From an uncultured Clostridia bacterium (GTDB lineage: Bacteria; Bacillota; Clostridia; Christensenellales; Aristaeellaceae): a stretch of 64,000 bases of DNA. How positions within the stretch are numbered: the stretch's first letter is position 1; the number at the start of each line of letters is the position of its first letter. The notes under the pieces were generated by a model, which ran no database searches, was not told the origin of the DNA, and worked only from the letters and a program-made list of their open reading frames with translations. Positions 16,701 to 24,221 of this stretch are shown piece by piece. Both the position numbers and the translations under genes were made by a program. Location of the stretch: positions 69,306 through 133,305 of the forward strand of contig CALCUD010000002.1 in NCBI GenBank assembly GCA_937906775.1. The letters are read 5' to 3'.

Positions 16701-17726
16701 ATGAGAATGATTACGCTTGGATCAACGGGGATCACTGTTCCGGCAAACGCTTTCGGCGCGCTTCCTGTTCAGCGGACCGACACGGAAACGGCTGTCCGGC
16801 TGATCCGGAAAGCCTACCGCGGCGGTATGACTTTTTTCGATACCGCGCGGGCGTATTCCGACAGTGAATACAAACTCGGGATCGCTTTCCGGGAACTGGA
16901 CCGCGATACCTATTTTGTCGCGACCAAGACGCACGCGGAGGATCCGGAAACCTTTCGGGAACATCTGGCGCAATCGCTGGAACTTTTGGGAACGGATCAT
17001 GTGGATATCTATCAGTTCCATTGTGCGGACCGGTGTTTCCGCCCCGGAGACGGGACCGGTATGTATGAGGAAATGATCCGTGCCCGTGAGGAGGGAAAGA
17101 TCCGCCATATCGGGATCACAACCCACAGGATCGGTGTCGCGGAGGAAATCGTGGCTTCTGGCCTCTACGAAACGCTGCAGTTTCCGTTCAGCTATCTGGC
17201 TTCCGAGCGGGAGATCCGTCTGGTACAGGCCTGCGCCGGAGCAAACATGGGTTTTATCGCGATGAAGGGCCTGTGCGGCGGAATCCTGACGGACAGCAGA
17301 GCGTGCATGGCGTTCATGTCGCAGTATCCTGTTCTGCCGATCTGGGGCATTCAGCGGGAAACCGAGCTGGATGAGTGGCTCGCGTTTTTCGGGGAGGAAC
17401 CGCAGATGACGCCGGAAACTGAAAAGCGGATCAGCGCGGACAAAGCTGAACTCGTTACAGATTTCTGCCGCGGATGCGGCTATTGCGAACCCTGTACAGC
17501 CGGGATCAGGATCCACGATTGCGCGCGTATGATCCCGATGATCCGGAGGAGTCCGTCCGCGGGTTTCCTGCAGGAATCATGGCAGAACGAAATGGCGAAG
17601 ATCGATCAGTGCGTGGATTGCGGTCTTTGCAAAACCAGGTGTCCCTACGGACTGGATACGCCGAACCTGTTGAAAAAGAATCTGGAGGATTACCGGAACA
17701 TTCTTTCCGGCAAAACCAAAATCTGA
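16701..17726 (+). CDS. Aldo/keto reductase with C-terminal ferredoxin-like Fe-S domain
   Basis: 341 residues. Residues ~1-260 are an aldo/keto reductase barrel with the catalytic tetrad in place: Asp and Tyr in FFDTARAYSDSE, Lys in ATKTHAED, His in DIYQFHCAD. The C-terminal ~80 residues carry two cysteine clusters: CRGCGYCEPCTAGIRIHDC and CVDCGLCKTRCPYGL, the latter a 4Fe-4S ferredoxin pattern with the usual CP ending. This fusion is widespread in anaerobes, probably for electron transfer between NAD(P)H, a carbonyl substrate and a ferredoxin; the substrate is unknown. It lies 21 bases after the ABC gene with an AGGAGG site. Confidence 0.9.
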   Translation: MRMITLGSTGITVPANAFGALPVQRTDTETAVRLIRKAYRGGMTFFDTARAYSDSEYKLGIAFRELDRDTYFVATKTHAEDPETFREHLAQSLELLGTDHVDIYQFHCADRCFRPGDGTGMYEEMIRAREEGKIRHIGITTHRIGVAEEIVASGLYETLQFPFSYLASEREIRLVQACAGANMGFIAMKGLCGGILTDSRACMAFMSQYPVLPIWGIQRETELDEWLAFFGEEPQMTPETEKRISADKAELVTDFCRGCGYCEPCTAGIRIHDCARMIPMIRRSPSAGFLQESWQNEMAKIDQCVDCGLCKTRCPYGLDTPNLLKKNLEDYRNILSGKTKI

Positions 17727-17760
17727 CCGGGGCCAAACGGATCCCGAAGGAGGCGGAACC

Positions 17761-18858
17761 GTGGGAAACAAGCTGATATGGCCTGATTACCGGAACTGTA
17801 TTGCCAATCTTCCGAATTCAATCCTGAAAAAGTTCGGAACGGAGACGGCAGGCGATACGCTTCCGCTGGCTGACCGTTATCTGGAAAAGGACTGCCGGAA
17901 TATTGTGACGCTGATCCTGGACGGAATGGGAATCAGTATCCTGAATAAGCATCTGCAGCAGGACGGTCCTTTCCGGTCGCGTCTCGCGGGCGCATATCAG
18001 TCGGTTTTTCTTTCCACAACCACCGCAGCGACGACTTCCGCTCTTTCGGGCCTTCAGCCGTGTGAACACGGCTGGCTCGGCTGGGATAACTACTATCCCC
18101 AGATTGACCGGAACGTGACCGTTTTCCTGAATACCGTGCAGAATACGGAGATTCCGGCAGCGGATTATCATGTGGCGCGGCGGTATACGCCCTACGAAAG
18201 CGTCCCGGACCGGATCCGGAAGCAGGGAGGAACAGCTTACGAATGTATGCCGTTCGTACCGCCTTATCCGAAGACGTTTGAAGAGATCTGCGCGCTGATC
18301 AAAGCGCGCTGCGAGGAACCCGGCAGGAAGTATATCTATGCCTACTGGGATCAGCCGGACGGACTCATGCATCAGTACGGAACCGGCGCGCCGGTCGTAC
18401 ACGAAACCCTGATGAAGCTGGAGACGGAGGCCAGCCGCCTGGCGGAGCAGCTGGAGGATACGCTGATCTTCGTGACCGCGGATCACGGGCATATCGATAC
18501 CGAATACGCCGTACTTCAGGATGAACCGGAACTGTGTGACTGTCTGGTCCGGATGCCTTCCCTGGAACCCCGGGTGTTGAATTTCTTTATCCGGGAGGGA
18601 ATGAGGGAACGTTTTGAATATCTTTTTCAGGAACGTTTCGGGGACCGTTTCATGCTGATGCCCGTGGAGGAGGCGCTCCGCAGAAAACTTTTCGGTACGG
18701 CAAAGCCGCGGGATGATTTGCGGAGTATGCTGGGAGATTATCTGGCCATCGCGACCGGTCCGTTTTCCATTTATTTCAATGACGAAAGATGGCTCTCCAT
18801 GCACGGAAGCATTACAGAAGAAGAAATGATGATTCCCCTGATTGTGTTTGGATCATGA
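17761..18858 (+). CDS. Alkaline-phosphatase-fold hydrolase (type I phosphodiesterase / nucleotide pyrophosphatase group)
   Basis: 365 residues; GTG start with AAGGAGG 7 bases upstream. Metal and catalytic motifs of the superfamily are visible: Asp in LILDGMG, the nucleophile Thr within STTTAATTSAL, Asp and His in YWDQPDGLMHQYG, Asp-His in VTADHGHID, and a late His in SMHGSITEEEMM. It has no signal peptide or membrane segment, so it should be cytoplasmic. Likely reaction is hydrolysis of a phosphodiester or phosphomonoester; sequence does not identify the substrate. It lies between the reductase and the SpoIIE-type phosphatase with gaps of 34 and 21 bases. Confidence 0.85.
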   Translation: MGNKLIWPDYRNCIANLPNSILKKFGTETAGDTLPLADRYLEKDCRNIVTLILDGMGISILNKHLQQDGPFRSRLAGAYQSVFLSTTTAATTSALSGLQPCEHGWLGWDNYYPQIDRNVTVFLNTVQNTEIPAADYHVARRYTPYESVPDRIRKQGGTAYECMPFVPPYPKTFEEICALIKARCEEPGRKYIYAYWDQPDGLMHQYGTGAPVVHETLMKLETEASRLAEQLEDTLIFVTADHGHIDTEYAVLQDEPELCDCLVRMPSLEPRVLNFFIREGMRERFEYLFQERFGDRFMLMPVEEALRRKLFGTAKPRDDLRSMLGDYLAIATGPFSIYFNDERWLSMHGSITEEEMMIPLIVFGS

Positions 18859-18879
18859 TATCGGAACGGAGGATGACGG

Positions 18880-20862
18880 ATGCGAAAATCGATTGCCCGC
18901 AAGCTGACATTCCGGGCTGCGCTATTGCTCCTGCTTGTTCTGGTTATTCTGTGCGTCGGCTCGTACTTTATGGTCCGCTCTCTGATCGTGCAGGAAAACG
19001 AACGCTATACACGGGCGATCCTGGCAATGTATACCGACCTGGTCACCTATCAGGCGTCGGAGGAGGGCATTCCGATCGATCGGGATTACATGGATAAGGC
19101 GCATGTATACAGCCGGTATATTTGCGACTGGTACAATATTGAATTTATCTATCTGCTTGGGGTGAATCCGGATTATTCCGTGTGCCAGTATATCGACTTT
19201 TGCTTTGGAGACGAGAAAATGAGTTCGGAGATGATGAAGATCATCCGGGAAGGTCCGGAGTTTGAACCTGATCCGAGCATGCTGGATGTCCTGAACAATC
19301 AGGAGAAGGACATCGTCGCGGACTTTGATTTGCACTACGGTGCCGTAGGCGTCAAGATGAAAGCGCGGGACAGCTTCGGGAATACGCTGCTGTCCGGCGT
19401 TGCGATTTCTGTTAAATCGATGATCGATAAAGTCAACCGGATATTTATTTTTATCGCTGCGGCGCTGCTGCTGGTTTTTACCGGTTTGATTTTCCTGATC
19501 TATTTCAGAATCGTAAAAAAAGTTTCCCTTCCCGCACAGGCGATCAGTCAGGCGATGACGCGGTTCATCACGGACGGGAAACGGACGGATATCCGTCTGG
19601 ACGAGTCACGGGACGACGAATACGGAATGATCGCCAAGGCCTTCAACAGCATGACGGTGGATATCGACCGTTACATGAAGGATATCCGCAGCCTCAACGA
19701 GGACCGTAAGGATCAGAAGTCCCAGATGGAGACCGCGTCGTCTATCCAGAAAGGATTCCTGCCGCCGGAGAATTATGTGACAAAGGATTTTGAGATCCGT
19801 GCGCTCATGAATCCGGCAAGAGAAGTCGGAGGAGACCTGTACGATTACCTTCCGCTGGGAAAGAACCGGATTCTTTTTGTGGTGGCGGATGTTTCCGGAA
19901 AGGGAATGGCGGCGGCTATCTTCATGTCGGTTACGCTGATGCTGATCCGTCAGTATGCCAAGTCCGGTCTTTCTCCCGCCCGGATTCTGGAAAGCGTCAA
20001 CAACACATTGGCGGAACAAAACCCGAGAATGCTGTTTGCTACAGCTTTTGTCGGAATTTATGACAGCGGTACCCGGAAGCTGCTTTTTGCCAACGCGGGC
20101 CACAATCCCCCTTATATCCTGCATGATGATCTGAGGGAACCGGTCCGTTTCCAGAATACTGTTCTGGGCCTTTTCGAAGGGGAGAAATACAAAGAGGAAA
20201 CCGTGACCCTTCACATCGGAGACGTATTGTTCCTGTATACCGACGGCGTGGATGAAGCGACTGATCCGGAGATGAATTTTTTCGGCACGGAACGCCTTCA
20301 ACAGGCTTTGCTGGATGCCAAGACCGAACATGAAGAAAATCTGACCGGATATGTGCTGAATTCATTGAACGCTTTTACGGCTGGCGCAGAACAGCATGAT
20401 GATATCACGATGATGTCGCTGACCGTCAGGAAAACCGTTAATCTGAACCTGGACGCAGACACAAGGGAATTTTCCAAGATCCGGGAAACCATTTTGAAGT
20501 GCGATCTTTCCCGCCAGCTGCAGCTGGATCTTTGCGTAGCCGCGGAGGAAATCTTTATCAATATTTGCTCCTATGCTTTTGAAGGAAAAGCTTCTCAGGT
20601 AGAGAAAATTTACTTTACACTGGTGCATTCGGACCGGATCATGATGCGGTTTTCGGACGGCGGGATCCCCTATGATCCCAGAGAAAACGTAATGACCGCG
20701 GAGGATTATGACATGGATCTGCAAGTCGGCGGTCTCGGAAGGCTGATCGCATTCAATATTGCGGATGAGGTGGATTACGAATATACGAATGGACGGAATA
20801 TTCTGACCGTTACGAAGTATATCAAGGAGGAAGAGAAAGATGACGATTCGGCAGACCAATGA
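18880..20862 (+). CDS. Membrane SpoIIE-type PP2C phosphatase with HAMP and C-terminal RsbW-like ATPase domain
   Basis: 660 residues. Two membrane helices (about 14-36 and 190-210) bracket a ~150-residue external sensor, followed by a HAMP linker. Residues ~285-525 are a SpoIIE/PP2C phosphatase with metal-binding aspartates in VGGDLYDYL, VVADVSGKGMAAA, LYTDGVDEA and QHDDITMM. The last ~130 residues are a GHKL ATPase of the RsbW class: N-box EEIFINICSYAF, G1 FSDGGIPYDP, G2 VGGLGRLI. One protein could therefore both phosphorylate and dephosphorylate its STAS partner, encoded next with a 23-base overlap. No sigma factor lies nearby, so the output is unknown. Confidence 0.92.
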   Translation: MRKSIARKLTFRAALLLLLVLVILCVGSYFMVRSLIVQENERYTRAILAMYTDLVTYQASEEGIPIDRDYMDKAHVYSRYICDWYNIEFIYLLGVNPDYSVCQYIDFCFGDEKMSSEMMKIIREGPEFEPDPSMLDVLNNQEKDIVADFDLHYGAVGVKMKARDSFGNTLLSGVAISVKSMIDKVNRIFIFIAAALLLVFTGLIFLIYFRIVKKVSLPAQAISQAMTRFITDGKRTDIRLDESRDDEYGMIAKAFNSMTVDIDRYMKDIRSLNEDRKDQKSQMETASSIQKGFLPPENYVTKDFEIRALMNPAREVGGDLYDYLPLGKNRILFVVADVSGKGMAAAIFMSVTLMLIRQYAKSGLSPARILESVNNTLAEQNPRMLFATAFVGIYDSGTRKLLFANAGHNPPYILHDDLREPVRFQNTVLGLFEGEKYKEETVTLHIGDVLFLYTDGVDEATDPEMNFFGTERLQQALLDAKTEHEENLTGYVLNSLNAFTAGAEQHDDITMMSLTVRKTVNLNLDADTREFSKIRETILKCDLSRQLQLDLCVAAEEIFINICSYAFEGKASQVEKIYFTLVHSDRIMMRFSDGGIPYDPRENVMTAEDYDMDLQVGGLGRLIAFNIADEVDYEYTNGRNILTVTKYIKEEEKDDDSADQ

Positions 20863-21142
20863 AAACGGAAAGATCACGCTGATTCCTGAAGGATGGCTTG
20901 ATACCGCCTCCTCGCCGGAACTGACCGACGCGGTGGAGGCACTTACGGAAGCCACAGAACTTGTACTGGATTTCGACGCGGTGGAATATATGGCTTCCGC
21001 GGGACTCCGCGCGGTGGTCGCGGCGAATAAAAAGGCGAAATCCATGAACGCGGGCTTCTCTGTTATCCATGTGGGTCCCGGCGTTATGAGCATTTTCCGG
21101 ATGACCGGGATCGATCAGAAACTTACTGTGATCGAAAAATAA
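20840..21142 (+). CDS. STAS-domain antagonist, partner of the SpoIIE-type phosphatase
   Basis: 100 residues, a minimal STAS domain. Features: LIPEGWLDTASSPELTDAVE, LVLDFDAVEYMASAGLRAVV with the candidate phosphoserine in ASAG, and a C-terminal FRMTGIDQKLTVIE. The ATG at 20840 lies inside the upstream gene and uses an AAGGAGGAAG site there, so the two are translationally coupled and probably made in fixed ratio. By family knowledge its phosphorylation state would report the balance between kinase and phosphatase activity of the upstream protein. Confidence 0.92.
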   Translation: MTIRQTNENGKITLIPEGWLDTASSPELTDAVEALTEATELVLDFDAVEYMASAGLRAVVAANKKAKSMNAGFSVIHVGPGVMSIFRMTGIDQKLTVIEK

Positions 21143-21192
21143 AATACCGTCCCTGGAATGGGTTCAGGAACGCAGTTGCGGACAGATACAGG

Positions 21193-21226
21193 AAAACCCC
21201 CGGAACCGTTTTGATTCCGGGGGTTT
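21193..21226 (-). terminator. Terminator for the tRNA-Ser unit
   Basis: A 12-bp perfect stem (AAACCCCCGGAA and its complement) with a 9-base loop, followed by TTTTCC on the minus strand. It also lies 50 bases after the plus-strand STAS stop and may stop that operon, though only TTT follows on that side. Confidence 0.8.
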
Positions 21227-21230
21227 CAAG

Positions 21231-21318
21231 CGGAGAAGCCGGGATTTGAACCCGGGCTGCCATCACTGACACTACTCCCTTAGCAGGGGAGCCCCTTCGG
21301 CCACTTGGGTACTTCTCC
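21231..21318 (-). tRNA. tRNA-Ser (anticodon GCU)
   Basis: Reads as an 88-base class II tRNA on the minus strand. The acceptor stem pairs GGAGAAG with CTTCTCC, the anticodon stem-loop is CTCCC-CTGCTAA-GGGAG, there is a long variable arm, and the T-loop is GGTTCAAATCC. The anticodon GCT reads AGC/AGU serine codons. The 3' CCA is not encoded (the next bases are CTT), so it must be added by a nucleotidyltransferase. Confidence 0.95.
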
Positions 21319-21328
21319 TTGTCAAGGC

Positions 21329-21417
21329 TGGCGGAGCGAGAGGGATTCGAACCCCCGGTACCTTTCGGTATCACTGGTTTTCAAGACCAGCGCCTTCAAC
21401 CGCTCGGCCATCGCTCC
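21329..21417 (-). tRNA. tRNA-Ser (anticodon UGA)
   Basis: 89-base class II tRNA on the minus strand with encoded CCA. Acceptor GGAGCGA pairs with TCGCTCC, the anticodon arm is CTGGT-CTTGAAA-ACCAG with anticodon TGA, it has a long variable arm, and the T-loop is GGTTCGAATCC. It reads UCA and other UCN serine codons. It is transcribed first, 10 bases ahead of tRNA-Ser(GCU). Confidence 0.95.
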
Positions 21418-21435
21418 TCACGAACCAGCTTGCAT

Positions 21436-21464
21436 ATTCTACCACGGCTTCCGGCCTTCGTCAA
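21436..21464 (-). promoter_or_regulatory. Promoter of the tRNA-Ser pair
   Basis: On the minus strand TTGACG, 17 bases, TAGAAT, ending 18 bases before the 5' end of tRNA-Ser(UGA). Confidence 0.8.
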
Positions 21465-21505
21465 GTATTTTCTGCGATCTGAAACCTCACTGCCGGGAAG
21501 AAAAG

Positions 21506-21535
21506 TTGACATGAAGGCCTCCGGATTTTTATAAT
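21506..21535 (+). promoter_or_regulatory. Consensus promoter of the secreted protein / G1P dehydrogenase unit
   Basis: Perfect TTGACA, 18 bases, perfect TATAAT, 34 bases before the ATG at 21570. Confidence 0.85.
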
Positions 21536-21569
21536 ATGCCGTGAAACATGATCAGGAAGGGGGAAGAAT

Positions 21570-22748
21570 ATGAAAAAGATTTTGTGCCTGCTTCTGGCGC
21601 TTGCTCTTTTGCTTCCCGTGCTGACGGCGGCGGAAAATTCGCCGGTTGCCTACACATACAGTTTTGAAGTCGGCGAAGCGCTGGAGGGAGAAGGACTGGA
21701 ACCCGTCCGGGAACTGCTCGGCGCGCTGGAGGTCCGGCTGACCCGCCAGGAAAGTCAGGAGATCCATCTGTATTATATCGAATTGCTGAGCGATGGAGAA
21801 CTCGCGGTCTCCCTGACGGTCCGGGATTCAGCATCCGGAGAATACGGTCTGCAGTGCTCGCTGACCGGGAAAAACGTATTCCTGTGCCGGAAGGATCAGC
21901 TGGGGGATTTTCTCGGCACGCTGGTTCAGGTCCTGGCGGATCTTCGGATCCTGAAAGGGGAGAGCCTGGATAAGGTCCGGGATCTTTCGGGAAAGATCGG
22001 CGGTATGCTGGAAAACCTGAGTACGGAAGACGGACGGGGAACGGACACCGGGGTCGATCTGACCCCGTATCTGGACCGGATCCTGTCGCTGGCGACTGAA
22101 TCCGAGATCATGACGGCTGCAGAAGGGAACCTGCCGGCAGGAACGCCTGAAGGAGTTGCCCGCGTGACCCGCTTTCTTGTGAGCGAGAAGGATCTGGTTG
22201 CTCTCAATGAGCGTCTGCTCAGCGCGATCTGTTCCATTCCGGTCCTGAGCGATGAAATGAACAGCGGGCGGCTTAAGGTTGCGGATCAGGTGATCACGGC
22301 GGACTTTCTGAGGGAACTGGTTGCCGGACTCAGGGGGAATACAGAACTGTTCCTGTATGAAAATGAAGAAAACCGGCTGGTGAAGCTTGTGCTTGCGGTG
22401 CCTGACATGAGCAATGCGGAGCCGGTCCGGGACCGCAGGCTGGCTCTGGCGACGGGACTGGAGCTTGCGATCGACCGCCGGGAAAATGACGGGAAACAGA
22501 TTTCCGATACACGGATCAGGGTGACCGGACTGGACATGGACCTGATCCGGATCCGGCTTGAAAAGGGACCCGGACAGACGGTCCGGGATCTTTCCGAAAA
22601 GAATAACCATCAGGTCGGAGAGATGGACAGCAAGGAACTGTGGGATCTGATCTACAGTATGGGCCTGACCATTCTCGGAAATGCGATCAATGTTGTTCTG
22701 GTATTGCCGAAGTGTGTTTTTGATCTGTTGATCGGCAGAATATTCTGA
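21570..22748 (+). CDS. Secreted protein of unknown family
   Basis: 392 residues. A clear signal peptide (MKKILCLLLALALLLPVLTA, then AENS) is followed by a mostly hydrophilic protein with no motif I recognise. The composition is rich in Leu, Glu, Asp and Arg. Segments such as YTYSFEVGEAL, GEYGLQCSLTGKNVFLCRKD and IRVTGLDMDLIRI suggest a beta-rich fold of the lipoprotein-carrier or LPS-transport-like type, but this is only an impression. A hydrophobic C-terminal segment (LILGNAINVVLVLPKCVFDLLIGRIF region) could be a membrane anchor. No lipobox is present. It has a near-perfect promoter and lies 25 bases before the G1P dehydrogenase gene. Confidence 0.75.
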   Translation: MKKILCLLLALALLLPVLTAAENSPVAYTYSFEVGEALEGEGLEPVRELLGALEVRLTRQESQEIHLYYIELLSDGELAVSLTVRDSASGEYGLQCSLTGKNVFLCRKDQLGDFLGTLVQVLADLRILKGESLDKVRDLSGKIGGMLENLSTEDGRGTDTGVDLTPYLDRILSLATESEIMTAAEGNLPAGTPEGVARVTRFLVSEKDLVALNERLLSAICSIPVLSDEMNSGRLKVADQVITADFLRELVAGLRGNTELFLYENEENRLVKLVLAVPDMSNAEPVRDRRLALATGLELAIDRRENDGKQISDTRIRVTGLDMDLIRIRLEKGPGQTVRDLSEKNNHQVGEMDSKELWDLIYSMGLTILGNAINVVLVLPKCVFDLLIGRIF

Positions 22749-22773
22749 AGTGTGGATACGGGGAGCGAACAGG

Positions 22774-24126
22774 ATGAAAACTTTTGCTGAAATGGATCTG
22801 TCGGAACTGGTAGCTCCGGAGGGATATGACTGCGACTGCGGACGGCATCATGCCTGCCCTATGAAGTATCTGAAGATCGCCCCCGGCGCGATCACGGATG
22901 TTCCGGAAATGCTGAATGCAGTGGGAAGCAGGAAACCTTTTCTGATCTGCGACCGGAACACTTTTGCGGCGGCCGGGGAACAGGTCGCTGAGATCCTGAA
23001 TGAGCAGGGAATTCCCTATGCTCTTCGGATTATCCCGGAGCGGGAAGGAAAACGGATTTCTCCGGCGGAATGGGAGCTTGGAAATCTGGCGTTTCACTTT
23101 GATCCGACGTGCGATTTTATTCTCGGTATCGGAAGCGGCGTGATCAACGATCTGAGCAAATGCCTGGGACGCGTCGCGGGAGTGGAGACCGGGATCATCG
23201 GAACAGCGCCCTCCATGGACGGCTACGCCTCGGATTCCGGAAGCATGGAGGTGGATGGGATCAAATGCTCCGTCTACGGGAAAGCCCCCGCGGCGATCCT
23301 GCTGGATACGGACATTCTGGCTAAGGCGCCTGCACGGATGCTGCTGGCGGGATTCGGGGATATGATCGCCAAGGCTGTCGCCATCTGTGAATGGCGGATC
23401 TCCGCCATGGTGACGGGAGAACATTATTGTTCCGCGATCGCGGAGATGACACGTCAGGCAGTTGCACGCGTTGTTCGGGCGGCGCCCGGCATTCCTGAAC
23501 GAAAACCGGAAGCGATCCGGGCTGTTGCGGAAGGCCTCGTTCTTTCCGGGATTGCTATGGCGTATCTGGGCATTTCACGTCCGGCGTCCGGGCTGGAGCA
23601 TTATTTCTCCCATGTGTGGGAAATGATGGCCATGGAACGGGAAAAACCCTACGAGTTGCATGGGATTCAGGTCGGGATCGGTACCGTGCTGACGCTGGAT
23701 ATCTATCGGGAGATCGTGAAGCTCCGGCCTGACCGGGCAGTTTTTGAAAGCGCGGAGAAAGCGTTCGACGAGAACAGATGGCGGGACGATATGGCCGCGA
23801 TCTTCGGAAGCCGCGCCGGAGAGATCGGGGAGATCACGCGAAAGGCCGGACTCAATGATCCTGAAAAACGGAGACGGCATTATGAGATTCTGGAAGCCCG
23901 GTGGGATGAAGTCCTGAAAATCATCCGGGAGGAATTGCCGGATGCGGCGGAAATGACGACTCTGGCCAAAGACATCGGAATGATGACGGATCCCGCGGAG
24001 ATCGGGATCGGCGCGGCGGACATCCGGGGAGCGTTCACCGGTTCGCGGAACCTGCGGGATAAGTACCTGACTTCCACTATGCTCTGGGATCTGGGATGGA
24101 GCGAACAGTTCGCGGAGCGATATTGA
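22774..24126 (+). CDS. sn-Glycerol-1-phosphate dehydrogenase (AraM/EgsA type)
   Basis: 450 residues, iron-containing alcohol dehydrogenase superfamily. It reduces dihydroxyacetone phosphate to sn-glycerol-1-phosphate with NAD(P)H. Nucleotide-binding GIGSGVINDLSK and the family phrase TAPSMDGYASDSGSM are clear; metal ligands are Asp in GFGDMIAK and His in LEHYFSH and ELHGIQVG. ATG 22774, with GGGGAG upstream, is preferred to the GTG at 22750. Bacterial AraM is a Ni-dependent enzyme in B. subtilis, feeding heptaprenylglyceryl phosphate synthesis. It is also an arabinose-operon member in that species; here the arabinofuranosidase gene is ~12 kb away. No PcrB/GGGPS gene is in the window. Confidence 0.92.
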   Translation: MKTFAEMDLSELVAPEGYDCDCGRHHACPMKYLKIAPGAITDVPEMLNAVGSRKPFLICDRNTFAAAGEQVAEILNEQGIPYALRIIPEREGKRISPAEWELGNLAFHFDPTCDFILGIGSGVINDLSKCLGRVAGVETGIIGTAPSMDGYASDSGSMEVDGIKCSVYGKAPAAILLDTDILAKAPARMLLAGFGDMIAKAVAICEWRISAMVTGEHYCSAIAEMTRQAVARVVRAAPGIPERKPEAIRAVAEGLVLSGIAMAYLGISRPASGLEHYFSHVWEMMAMEREKPYELHGIQVGIGTVLTLDIYREIVKLRPDRAVFESAEKAFDENRWRDDMAAIFGSRAGEIGEITRKAGLNDPEKRRRHYEILEARWDEVLKIIREELPDAAEMTTLAKDIGMMTDPAEIGIGAADIRGAFTGSRNLRDKYLTSTMLWDLGWSEQFAERY

Positions 24127-24176
24127 CGGCGCTTTCGGCACGATATGCACCTGAGAGTAAGAAATACGGATCAATG

Positions 24177-24205
24177 AAAAGAAGCGGCCTGCGGCCGCTT
24201 CTTTT
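24177..24205. terminator. Bidirectional terminator between convergent genes
   Basis: GAAGCGGCC / GGCCGCTTC with a TGC loop, flanked by AAAA and TTTT, between the G1P dehydrogenase and C69 peptidase genes. Confidence 0.8.
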
Positions 24206-24221
24206 GGAAAAACCGGGGCGT

